Below the pieces are notes generated by a model. That model did no database searches. It was not told the origin of the DNA and worked only from the letters and a program-made list of their open reading frames with translations. A stretch of DNA of 64,000 nucleotides from Halobellus litoreus (lineage in GTDB: Archaea; Halobacteriota; Halobacteria; Halobacteriales; Haloferacaceae). The stretch covers positions 620,001 through 684,000 of the forward strand of contig NZ_JANHAW010000002.1 of NCBI RefSeq assembly GCF_024464595.1, read 5' to 3'. This document shows, piece by piece, positions 19,437 through 26,863 of this stretch. Position 1 is the stretch's first letter; every line of letters starts with the position of its first letter. Both the position numbers and the translations under genes were made by a program.

Positions 19437-19497
19437 CGTGCATATTTTGCGGGCCTGCAACAGTCGATCTCGCCAGATATATCCGCAATAGTGCATA
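19437..19497. promoter_or_regulatory. Imperfect dyad between divergent purB and purNH
   Basis: GTGCATATTTTGCGG at 19438-19452 faces CCGCAATAGTGCAT at 19483-19496; the reverse complement of the second closely resembles the first, with perfect TTGCGG/CCGCAA cores. The arrangement is symmetric within the shared purB/purNH intergenic region and could be a pair of operator half-sites. This is a pattern observation only. Confidence 0.35.
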
Positions 19498-19550
19498 CCA
19501 CCGTCGGCGAGACCGCAACTGACTTACTGTCTGCGCGAGGGCCCACGAGT

Positions 19551-21152
19551 ATGACCAAGGTTGCCGGCCTGGCGAGCAATCGCGGACGCAATCTCCGACA
19601 CATCGACGACAGACGCCCCGGCGGTACGGAGCTCGCGGTCGTCCTCTCGAACCACGAGGGAGCGCCGGTTCTCGACGCGGCGACGGAGCGCGGCATCCCG
19701 ACGGAGGTCGTCGAGCGGGAGGACGACGAATCACGAGAGTCCCACGAGCGGCGGATCCTCGACGCCCTGTCGAGTTACGACTTCGACCTCGTCTGTCTGG
19801 ACGGCTATATGCGCGTCCTCACGGAGACGTTTCTCGACGCGGCACCGACGACGCTCAACGTCCATCCCTCGCTGCTTCCTGCCTTCCCCGGGACGGACGC
19901 CCACGAGCAGGTGCTCGACGCCGGCGTCAGCGTGACCGGGTGCACCGTCCACGTCGTCACCGAAGAGGTCGACGCGGGACCGATCGTCACCCAGGAATCG
20001 GTCCCGGTCTACGCCGACGACGACGCCGACTCGCTGAAGGCCCGCGTCCTCCACGACGCCGAATTCACGGCGTATCCGCGCGCCGTCCGGTGGTACGCCG
20101 AGGGCCGACTGCAGGTCGACGAACGGGCGACCGATGGCAGCGCGGAGCTGACGGTCTCCGTCGACGGCGACGACGGCGGCGACTTCCCAGAGCGGCGCGT
20201 CATCTCCGACGATCGGTCCGCGGAACTCCGCTACGGTGAAAACCCACACCAGGAGGCCGCTGTCTACGCCGACGCCGCCGCGGCGGAGGCGAGCGTCGTC
20301 GACGCGCCGCAGCTGAACGAGGGCGCGAAGGGGCTGTCGTACAACAACTACAACGACGCCGACGCCGCGCTGAACCTCATCAAGGAGTTCGACGAGCCGG
20401 CCGCGGCGGTGATCAAACACACGAACCCGGCCGGCTGTGCGACGGCCGACACGCTCGCCGACGCCTACGCCGACGCGCTCGCGACCGACCCGATGAGCGC
20501 CTTCGGCGGTATCGTCGCGCTGAACCGCGCTTGCGACGCCCCGACGGCCGAGGAGATCGTCGACTCGTTCAAGGAAGTCGTCGTCGCGCCGGACTACACG
20601 GACGCCGCGCTCGACGTCCTCTGCGAGAAGGACGACCTCCGCGTCCTCGACGTCGGAGACCTGGACGACCGGACGGACCGGCTGACGGAGAAGCCGCTCG
20701 TCGGCGGGCGGCTCGTCCAGGAACGCGACCTCTGGGCACCCACCCGCGACGATATCGAGGTCGTCACCGAGACCGAGCCGACCGAGGAACAGCTGGAGAC
20801 GATGCTGTTCGCCTGGAAGGTGCTGAAGCACGTCAAGTCGAACGGCATCGTGTTCGCCGACGGCACCGAGACCGTCGGCGTCGGGATGGGCCAGGTCTCG
20901 CGCGTCGACGCCGTCAAACTGGCCGCGATGAAGGCCGAATCCGACGCCGAGGGCAAGAGCGCGGAGGGGGCCGTGATGGCGTCTGACGCCTTCTTCCCCT
21001 TCCCCGACGGCGTCGAGGAGGCCGCCGACGCCGGCGTCGAGGCGGTCATCCAGCCCGGCGGCTCGGTGAACGACGAGGACGTCGTCGCCGCCTGCGACGA
21101 GCGCGGGATGCCGATGGTGTTCACCGGGCGGCGGTGCTTCAGACACGATTGA
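19551..21152 (+). CDS. purNH: PurNH: phosphoribosylglycinamide formyltransferase fused to AICAR formyltransferase
   Basis: A 533-residue fusion. Residues 1 to about 205 are a GAR formyltransferase domain: VAGLASNRGRNLRHID, the catalytic pair in TLNVHPSLLPAFPG, and the aspartate in VHVVTEEVDAGPIVTQES. From about residue 223 the sequence is the AICAR formyltransferase half of PurH (LRYGENPHQEAAVY, VIKHTNPAGCA, MSAFGGIVALNR, IQPGGSVND). The IMP cyclohydrolase domain that precedes it in bacterial PurH is absent; archaea use PurO instead. I took the ATG at 19551 because upstream sequence is not family-like. The stop lies inside the first hairpin repeat of the array. Confidence 0.95.
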   Translation: MTKVAGLASNRGRNLRHIDDRRPGGTELAVVLSNHEGAPVLDAATERGIPTEVVEREDDESRESHERRILDALSSYDFDLVCLDGYMRVLTETFLDAAPTTLNVHPSLLPAFPGTDAHEQVLDAGVSVTGCTVHVVTEEVDAGPIVTQESVPVYADDDADSLKARVLHDAEFTAYPRAVRWYAEGRLQVDERATDGSAELTVSVDGDDGGDFPERRVISDDRSAELRYGENPHQEAAVYADAAAAEASVVDAPQLNEGAKGLSYNNYNDADAALNLIKEFDEPAAAVIKHTNPAGCATADTLADAYADALATDPMSAFGGIVALNRACDAPTAEEIVDSFKEVVVAPDYTDAALDVLCEKDDLRVLDVGDLDDRTDRLTEKPLVGGRLVQERDLWAPTRDDIEVVTETEPTEEQLETMLFAWKVLKHVKSNGIVFADGTETVGVGMGQVSRVDAVKLAAMKAESDAEGKSAEGAVMASDAFFPFPDGVEEAADAGVEAVIQPGGSVNDEDVVAACDERGMPMVFTGRRCFRHD

Positions 21153-21365
21153 GCGGAGCGAAATCTGTCTGAAGCTCGCGGCAGCGCGTAGCGATGACTC
21201 GGTGCTTTCGGCACGATTGAGCGGAGCGAAATCTGTCTGAAGCTCGTGACGAGCAACGCGAAGTCACGGCGTTTTCGGCACGACTGAGCGGAGCGAAGGA
21301 GTGCCGAAAGTCAGTGAGACGAACGACGTGAGTCTCACGCGATTTCCGTCACGACTGAGCGAGGG
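21134..21365 (+). repeat. Array of four GAGCGGAGCGAA-type hairpin repeats after purNH
   Basis: The core CACGAYTGAGCG recurs at 21144, 21212, 21279 and 21350 (spacing 68, 67 and 71 bp). The core is flanked by inverted arms that differ between copies but stay paired: CTTCAGACA with TGTCTGAAG around copy 1 and TTTCGGCAC with GTGCCGAAA around copy 3. Copy 2 has the left arm of copy 3 and the right arm of copy 1, so it is a mismatched hybrid. Spacers also form short hairpins, CGTGAC/GTCACG at 21245-21268 and GTGAGAC/GTCTCAC at 21314-21338. Copy 1 contains the purNH stop codon. Likely roles are transcript 3' ends or a palindromic repeat family. Confidence 0.8.
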
Positions 21366-21619
21366 GCAGCAATCGACACCGGGTTCCTCGCGGCCGCGAC
21401 GCTACTGACCGGCGAAAGGGCGAACAGTCGGCACCCGCTCGCGACGGCGACGACGTCGCGGCCGACCCCCCACGAGGCCAATCGCGTCGCTGCCGTCGCT
21501 CCCGCGTCGACGTGCCGAACACCCGCTGCCCGACGCGGGGCGCGTCTCAGATCACGCCGGTGGTGGTCCCGTGACTGTATATAAATCCACGTCGGCGGAA
21601 ACGGCGAGTGCGGAGTACC
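21366..21619. other. Remaining intergenic stretch between the hairpin array and uspA
   Basis: About 250 bp with no coding potential that I can support. It lies between the convergent ends of purNH and uspA. No tRNA, repeat or promoter signature stands out. Confidence 0.5.
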
Positions 21620-22057
21620 CTACGCGTCGGTCATCCGCACGACCATAATCGGCGTGTCGGTGTTCTCGACGACGCGCTCGGTGACGCTGCCGAGGTTCGC
21701 GAGTTTGTCGCGGCCCGAGCGACCGTGCGTCCCCATCACGATCAGGTCCATCCCGTTCTCGTCGGCGTACTCCAGGATGGAACGGTACGGAATCCCGTCG
21801 CGAACCGTCGTCGTACACTCGACGCCGGCCTCGGACGCCGCGTCGGCGACGCGCTCGACTGCCGCGCGCGCGTCGACCTCCATCGTCTCCTTGAGTTCGT
21901 CTTTCTGGTCCTCCCCCGCGGCGAGATAGAGCCGCCTGTCGACGACCGAGAGCGCGTGGATCGTCGCGTCGCGCGTCGAGGCGATGTCGAGTGCGTGTTC
22001 GAGCGCCTGCATCGTGCCGTCGCTGCCGTCGGTTGGGACGAGTACGTGCTCGTACAT
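21620..22057 (-). CDS. Universal stress protein, UspA family
   Basis: A single-domain 145-residue Usp. It starts MYEHVLVPTDGSDGTMQALE and ends with the ATP-binding signature VMGTHGRSGRDKLANLGSVTERVV followed by DTPIMVVR, i.e. G-2X-G-9X-G(S/T). This places it with the ATP-binding class. The upstream in-frame sequence is not Usp-like, so the ATG at 22057 was chosen. It is divergent from the NRDE gene. Haloarchaea have many Usp paralogues and the specific role cannot be given. Confidence 0.93.
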   Translation of the reverse strand: MYEHVLVPTDGSDGTMQALEHALDIASTRDATIHALSVVDRRLYLAAGEDQKDELKETMEVDARAAVERVADAASEAGVECTTTVRDGIPYRSILEYADENGMDLIVMGTHGRSGRDKLANLGSVTERVVENTDTPIMVVRMTDA

Positions 22058-22189
22058 CTCGCCCGGGACTTCGTCCGGCACCCTCTTGAACGGTCCCCCG
22101 ATTCCCGGCGGACAGTGCCGGGGGCGTGCCGGGATGTCCCGCGCGCCAGCGTGCGAGGGTATATTTCGCCGCCGGTCCAATAGGCGGGC

Positions 22190-22969
22190 GTGTGTACACT
22201 GACACTCGCCTGGCGCGTCTTCGAGGACGCGCCGGTCGTCGTCGCCGCGAACCGCGACGAGCTGCTGGATCGGGCGTCCGAACCGCCGGCCGTCCGAGCG
22301 GGTGACCCACCGGTCGTCGCTCCGCGCGACGCCGAGGCCGGTGGCACCTGGATCGGCTACAACGCGGCCGGCGTCTTCGCGGGCGTCACGAACCGGTGGG
22401 TCGACGTCCCGGGCGGCGGCGAGCGTTCCCGCGGACTGTTGGTCCGCGACGTGCTCGAATCCCGAAGCGCCGAGGCGGCGCGCGAACTGGTCGAGGACGC
22501 CGTCGCGGCGGACACCTACGACGGGTTCAATCTGGTCGTCGCCGAGCGGATGCCGACCGACCGAGACGGCACGACCGCACCGCCGACCGCCTACCTCTTC
22601 GAGTGGGACGGCGACCTCCGGGTGCGCGAACTCGATCCGGGCGTCCACGTCGTCGTCAACGTCGGCGTGAACGGCGAGTCTCTCGACTCGACGCGGCCCG
22701 AGCGGGCGAGCGAACAGGCGAACGACGCCGAACGGGTTCGGGAGGCGCTTGCCCCGCGTCCGGGCGAGTCCGCGTCCGGGTGGCGCGACCGCGCCGCCGA
22801 CGTCCTCGGTGACCACGAGTACGGCGTGTGCATTCACCGGCCCGACCGCGGGTTCGGCACCCGATCGTCCTCGCTTCTGACGCTCTACAGCGACGGCGAC
22901 GCCGATATGGAGTTCGCCGACGGACCGCCGTGTGAGACCGCGTTCCGCCCGGTCGAAGGCCAAATTTAA
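22190..22969 (+). CDS. NRDE (TANGO2-like) family protein
   Basis: A 259-residue protein beginning MCTLTLAWRVFEDAPVVVAANRDE, with the family-naming NRDE motif and an N-terminal cysteine at position 2. Further conserved blocks are GGTWIGYNAAGVFAGVTNRW and SRGLLVRDVL; the C-terminus has YGVCIHRPDRGFGTRSSS. Family members belong to the Ntn-hydrolase-like TANGO2 group; the eukaryotic protein is linked to heme and lipid handling, but no prokaryotic function is established. The downstream regulator gene has its TATA box overlapping the end of this gene. Confidence 0.88.
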   Translation: MCTLTLAWRVFEDAPVVVAANRDELLDRASEPPAVRAGDPPVVAPRDAEAGGTWIGYNAAGVFAGVTNRWVDVPGGGERSRGLLVRDVLESRSAEAARELVEDAVAADTYDGFNLVVAERMPTDRDGTTAPPTAYLFEWDGDLRVRELDPGVHVVVNVGVNGESLDSTRPERASEQANDAERVREALAPRPGESASGWRDRAADVLGDHEYGVCIHRPDRGFGTRSSSLLTLYSDGDADMEFADGPPCETAFRPVEGQI

Positions 22970-22970
22970 A
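22964..22970 (+). promoter_or_regulatory. TATA box of the winged-helix regulator gene
   Basis: ATTTAAA overlaps the stop codon of the NRDE gene and is centred about 28 bp upstream of the ATG at 22995. It predicts a separate leaderless transcript and supports the 22995 start. Confidence 0.6.
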
Positions 22971-22994
22971 CGACTCGCGGGCCTCGGGGAGAGT

Positions 22995-23348
22995 ATGAGC
23001 GCAGGCGCTGCCGAGGCCGACCTCTCGGCCGACGAACTCGAAGCACTGGAACTCATCCGGGAGACGGGCGGGATCCACCAGAGCGACTTCTGGAAGGAAC
23101 TCGACATCTCCTCGCGGAAGGGGAGTCGGATCGCCGAGAAGCTCGCGGACCTCGGCCTCATCGAGCGCGAGGAGACGGTGTACGAGGGGCACAACACCTA
23201 CCACCTCGAACCGGCGGCACGGGACCTCGACTTCTCGCTGCTGATGGCGGGCGATATGCTGTCCCCGTTCATCGGCGAGGAGGAGGTCAACCACAACAGC
23301 GACGCGTTCTCCCAGTGGCTGATGAACCTCGCGTACGAGGAGTACTGA
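22995..23348 (+). CDS. Winged-helix transcriptional regulator (MarR/Lrp-like)
   Basis: A 117-residue protein with one winged-helix domain. Helix-turn-helix: ELIRETGGIHQSDFWKELDISSRKGSRIAEKLADLGLIERE (residues about 19-59), then a wing VYEGHNTYHLEP. The C-terminal part FSLLMAGDMLSPFIGEEEVNHNSDAFSQWLMNLAYEEY may be a dimerisation or ligand segment. Small regulators of this kind are common in haloarchaea. Targets are unknown. Confidence 0.85.
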   Translation: MSAGAAEADLSADELEALELIRETGGIHQSDFWKELDISSRKGSRIAEKLADLGLIEREETVYEGHNTYHLEPAARDLDFSLLMAGDMLSPFIGEEEVNHNSDAFSQWLMNLAYEEY

Positions 23349-23543
23349 CGCCGCGCCGTTCGAACGCGCACCTGGAAAGAGGGTCGGTTCGAGAGCGACG
23401 TTTTTGACCCCGATCGACAGGCGATCGAGTCACGACCATCTACTGGGCGGCAACACGGGGTGGGGGACCGGCCACGCCGGCCGGGCGGAATCGAAACGAG
23501 AGATCCCGAGTCGATGGCGCGGGACCGTGGGAGAACGAGCGCG

Positions 23544-24305
23544 TTACTCTTCGGCGTCCTCGTCGTCCTCGTCGGACGGTTCGAGGTCGTTTTCGGCGAT
23601 GTACGTCGCGATCTCGTCGTTGGAGAGTTCGACGAACGCCTCGGAGTCGGTCGTGATCGTCGCGACGTCGACGCCGTCTGCGGCGAGTTCGTCGTCGTTC
23701 GCGGAGGCGATGGCCCGCAGTGCGAGGCCGACGCCCTCGTCGAGCGTCAGGTCGTCGTCGTAGTTCTCTTCGAGGTGCTCCTGGAGGTCGCTGCGGTCGG
23801 CGCCGATCGAGACGGCCTTCCACTCGTAGGGCGTCCCCGAGGGGTCGGTCTCGTAGAGTCGGGGCTCGCCGTTCTCGACGCCGCCGATGAGCAGCGCGAC
23901 GCCGAACGGGCGCGCGCCGCCGACCTGCGTGTACTGCTGGATGTGGTCGGTGACGTTCTTCGTCAGCGTCTCGATGCCGATTGCCTCGCCGTAGCGGAGG
24001 CGGTTGACCTGCGCCTGTCGCCGCGCGAAGTCGATGAGCTGTCGCGCGTCGGCCACGTGGCCCGCCGACGCGATGCCGGCGTGGTCGTCCGCTTTGTGTA
24101 TCTTCTCGACGCTCGTCGGCTCCATAAGCGGAGAGCGGGAGCGTTTGTCCGCCGCGAGGACGACTCCCTCGGGCGTTCGGACGCCGACGCTCGCGGTCCC
24201 TCGCTTGACTGCCTCCCGGGCGTACTCCACCTGGTAGAGGCGACCGTCCGGCGAGAAGATCGTGATTCCACGGTCGTATGCCTGCTGTTGGGCTTGTCCC
24301 TGCAT
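23544..24305 (-). CDS. psmA: Proteasome alpha subunit
   Basis: Alpha subunit of the 20S proteasome, forming the outer gate rings. The 253 residues start MQGQAQQQAYDRGITIFSPDGRLYQVEYAREAVKRG, which includes the YDR gate motif and the alpha-type signature. The C-terminus is an acidic tail ending DEDDEDAEE. Longer upstream starts are possible in frame but do not resemble the family. It is the last gene of an operon behind the RNase P genes, 4 bp after rnp2. Confidence 0.97.
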   Translation of the reverse strand: MQGQAQQQAYDRGITIFSPDGRLYQVEYAREAVKRGTASVGVRTPEGVVLAADKRSRSPLMEPTSVEKIHKADDHAGIASAGHVADARQLIDFARRQAQVNRLRYGEAIGIETLTKNVTDHIQQYTQVGGARPFGVALLIGGVENGEPRLYETDPSGTPYEWKAVSIGADRSDLQEHLEENYDDDLTLDEGVGLALRAIASANDDELAADGVDVATITTDSEAFVELSNDEIATYIAENDLEPSDEDDEDAEE

Positions 24306-24309
24306 AGTA

Positions 24310-24789
24310 TCACTCGAAATCGAGCCGCGTCGCGCCCGCGAACCCGTCTGTGCCCTCGACGTCGATCCGATCGTCGCGGACGACGGCGGGGCGGGATTCG
24401 TTCTCGAACACGACGTCTCTCTGTTCTCCACGTCCGGTCCGGCCGTTCAAATACCTTTCCTCACAGGCGCGAACGGTGCCCGAAATCCCGCGGATCCGGA
24501 GGCCCACCGGCTCCCCGTCGATCCGATCCAGAGCGGCGACGGCGGCCCGCGCCCGATCCTCCGTGCCGCGGTGGGCGCGAACGATGGTCTCGCCGTCGCC
24601 ACGCGCGAAGTGAAACGCGAGCACCGTCAGATCCGCCTCGGCGCTCCCGGCGTCGCCGTAGAGGTTCTGGGCGGCGTACCAGAGGTCGCGCTGGAACGCG
24701 CCGCGATCGAACTCGGCGTCGGGCCAGGCCTCGATCTCGACGGCCAGGTACCGCCAACGCGGCTGGAGGTGTTTCGGGAGGTGCTTCAC
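24310..24789 (-). CDS. rnp2: Ribonuclease P protein component 2 (Pop5-like)
   Basis: A 159-residue archaeal Pop5 homologue, a protein subunit of RNase P that works with Rpp30 in 5' tRNA maturation. It begins KHLPKHLQPRWRYLAVEIE and contains the WYAAQNLYGDAGSAEADLTVLAF and GISGTVRACEERYL blocks of the family. The start is GTG. It follows the methyltransferase gene after 3 bp and precedes psmA by 4 bp. Confidence 0.93.
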   Translation of the reverse strand: MKHLPKHLQPRWRYLAVEIEAWPDAEFDRGAFQRDLWYAAQNLYGDAGSAEADLTVLAFHFARGDGETIVRAHRGTEDRARAAVAALDRIDGEPVGLRIRGISGTVRACEERYLNGRTGRGEQRDVVFENESRPAVVRDDRIDVEGTDGFAGATRLDFE

Positions 24790-24792
24790 GAG

Positions 24793-25446
24793 TCACTCCT
24801 CGCTCTGCTTCGGCGCGACGCCCACCCGCTCGCTGGCGGCCCCGAAGCGCTCGGCCACGAGGACGCCGACCTGCTCGTGGACGCGCTCGACGGCGGTGAG
24901 CACGAAGCCCTCGTCGGTCAGCGCGTCGACGAGCGTGCCGACCGTCGCGGGGTCGTCGACCTCGGGGCTGTAGAACGGCTCGTCGGGATCGGGCGTCCCG
25001 AAGAACATCACGTCCCCGAGAACGAACCGCCGGGGGTCCAGGTCCGCGATCGCGGCGATGGCCTCGCGCTTCTCCGCGTCGGAGAGGTGATGCATCGCGA
25101 AGTTCGACGTGACGACGTCGACTGGGCCCTCGTAGTCGGGGTCTCGAAATCGCCCGATTCCGAACTCGACGTTCTCGATTCCCGCCTCGTCGGCCTTCGA
25201 CCGGGCCTCTTCGAGCATCCCTTCGCTGATGTCCCGTCCGATCACGCGCTTTGACTTCGGAGCCAGCGCCAGCGCGATCGCCCCGGTGCCGGTTCCGAGG
25301 TCGAGAACGACGTCGTCGGGGCCGGGCGCGGCGTGCTCGACGACGAGATCGGCGCACGCGAGATACTCGCGGGAGTCCTGCTCGTCGTCGTACGAGGAGG
25401 CCGCTTCGGAGAACCGCTCGGCGTGTTCGTCAATCGTCTTTTTCAT
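24793..25446 (-). CDS. Class I SAM-dependent methyltransferase in the RNase P operon
   Basis: A 217-residue Rossmann-fold methyltransferase. Motif I is VVLDLGTGTGAIALALA, motif II acid-containing VIGRDISEGMLEEA, and motif IV VTSNFAMHHLSD. The MHHLSDAEKREAI segment resembles small-molecule methyltransferases (UbiE-like) more than tRNA enzymes. It overlaps rnp3 by 17 bp and is followed by rnp2 after 3 bp. Being translated between two RNase P subunits points to an RNA-linked substrate, but this is inference. The ATG at 25446 fits the family start. Confidence 0.88.
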   Translation of the reverse strand: MKKTIDEHAERFSEAASSYDDEQDSREYLACADLVVEHAAPGPDDVVLDLGTGTGAIALALAPKSKRVIGRDISEGMLEEARSKADEAGIENVEFGIGRFRDPDYEGPVDVVTSNFAMHHLSDAEKREAIAAIADLDPRRFVLGDVMFFGTPDPDEPFYSPEVDDPATVGTLVDALTDEGFVLTAVERVHEQVGVLVAERFGAASERVGVAPKQSEE

Positions 25447-26179
25447 ACCGACCACGTTCGACGCCCGGGGCAATGAACGACTCGGAGCGTCGCTCGCGGT
25501 TGCGAGCGACCAGCCGGCCCCACTCGTCGAGCCCCTCGCGGATCCACTCGTCGCCGAGGCCGATCTCCTCGCCGACGGCGGCCAGGTCACGGGGCGCGCG
25601 GAGTTGCAGGTGCGAGGTGGGGTTCGCGCTCACGACGTACGGCGCGTCGTAGTGATCGATCAGCCGCTGCAGTTTCCGGAGTTTGGTGAGGTGCCGGACG
25701 CGATGGCCGCCGCGGTCCCGCAGCACCGGCCCGAGGTTCACCTCGATTCGGACGTCGTTGTCGCGGGCGGCCTTCGCGAGGACGTGGTTGAAATCGCCGT
25801 CCGCGTCGCCGCGGCGACCGTTCCGACCGTCGCCGTCGGTCCCCTCGCCGATCGGCCCCTCGAAGGGACGCACGAGGACGTCCACGCGGGCCTGTTCGAC
25901 CGCGAAGCGGTTCAGCGCGTTCGTCCCGCCGGAGACGATCACGACGGTGTGTTTCGTCCGGGCGTTGCCGACCGCGCCGCTGGCGTGCTGGGGGTCCGCG
26001 GCGACGATTTCGGCGGCGTCGACGACGTCGACGCCACAGGCCTCGCGGAGGCGGTCGTACTCGGGGGCGGCGTCGCCGGCGCGGACGACCACGCCGTCGT
26101 AGCCGTCGCGCTCGGCCGTCGTCGCGAAGCGCGCGGCCGTGCTGCGTCCGTCCGGGTGAGCGTGGACCGCCTCGTACAT
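25430..26179 (-). CDS. rnp3: Ribonuclease P protein component 3 (Rpp30-like)
   Basis: A 249-residue Rpp30 homologue with a PHP-like TIM barrel. It starts MYEAVHAHPDG, with DGVVVRAGD and VDVLVRPFE, and the C-terminal half includes VRIEVNLGPVLRD and YDAPYVVSANPTSHLQLRAPRDL, all typical of the family. A glycine/aspartate-rich insert lies around residues 122-138. First gene of the operon rnp3-methyltransferase-rnp2-psmA, a remnant of the archaeal exosome-proteasome superoperon. An upstream ATG four codons earlier is less likely. Confidence 0.93.
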   Translation of the reverse strand: MYEAVHAHPDGRSTAARFATTAERDGYDGVVVRAGDAAPEYDRLREACGVDVVDAAEIVAADPQHASGAVGNARTKHTVVIVSGGTNALNRFAVEQARVDVLVRPFEGPIGEGTDGDGRNGRRGDADGDFNHVLAKAARDNDVRIEVNLGPVLRDRGGHRVRHLTKLRKLQRLIDHYDAPYVVSANPTSHLQLRAPRDLAAVGEEIGLGDEWIREGLDEWGRLVARNRERRSESFIAPGVERGRYEKDD

Positions 26180-26236
26180 AGGGGAGACCACTCGGCCGGC
26201 GGGTATGGCAGTTACGGATCCGCTACCGCGACGCGC

Positions 26237-26782
26237 TCAGTCTCGCCGTCGGAGGAGCGCTGTGCCCCCGACGAGACCGGCGAGCGCGGCGGCGATTCCG
26301 AACCCGGGCGCGGAGACGAGCGAATCGCTCGTCGAGGTCGGCGTCGCGCGATCGTTCTCGATGGGAATCTCGAAGGCGTCGCTGGCGCTCTCGTTCGTCG
26401 CCACCACGGAGACCTCGATCGCGTCGTGAGTCTCGATCGCCGAGAGGTCGAACGTCGCGTTCCACGCACCGTCGCTGCCGACGGTCGTCGTCTTCGTCCG
26501 CAGGAACTGCGGGCTCGTCTCACCGGTCGAACGGAGCCGAACCTGAACCTCCGTCCCGGCGTCGAGCGTCGTCGTTCCGCTGACAGTCGCGTCCTGCACT
26601 GATTCGACCGATTCTGTCTCCAACGCGAAGGGATCGTCGCCGGACTGTGCGGCCACCGGAGACGCGACCGCGCCCGCGGCCGAGACGACGAGGACGGCCG
26701 CGAGCGCGAGCGCGGTCAGTCGGCGGGCGTTCGATGCTGACTGGAGAGAGCTATGCGGCCACTTCGCTGGAGGGCTCGTCAT
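26237..26782 (-). CDS. Secreted surface protein with a PGF-CTERM-type anchor
   Basis: A 181-residue exported protein. The N-terminal signal peptide includes ALALAAVLVVSAAGAVASPVAAQ. The body has a beta-rich domain with TLDAGTEVQVRLRSTGETSPQFL and an Ig-like TFDLSAIETHDAIEVSVVATN. A short Thr/Ser-rich spacer is followed by APGFGIAAALAGLVGGTALLRRRD, which matches a PGF-CTERM sorting signal cut and lipid-attached by archaeosortase A. A TATA-like element at 26826-26833 supports the ATG at 26782 with a short leader. Cell-surface location is well supported; function is not known. Confidence 0.85.
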   Translation of the reverse strand: MTSPPAKWPHSSLQSASNARRLTALALAAVLVVSAAGAVASPVAAQSGDDPFALETESVESVQDATVSGTTTLDAGTEVQVRLRSTGETSPQFLRTKTTTVGSDGAWNATFDLSAIETHDAIEVSVVATNESASDAFEIPIENDRATPTSTSDSLVSAPGFGIAAALAGLVGGTALLRRRD

Positions 26783-26863
26783 TGCGTTCGGAAGGAGGGC
26801 AGGGCCGACCAAGTAGGCGCGGAAAGCTTAAACGGCTCTTTGAGGCCACGCCGCGGTCATCGC

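Noticed and set aside
17783-19522. 579-codon plus-strand frame opposite purB
   Set aside because: Antisense shadow; purB has complete catalytic signatures on the minus strand.
22058-23197. Very long upstream extension of uspA on the minus strand
   Set aside because: It runs through the antisense of the NRDE gene; Usp proteins start at MYEHVLVPTD.
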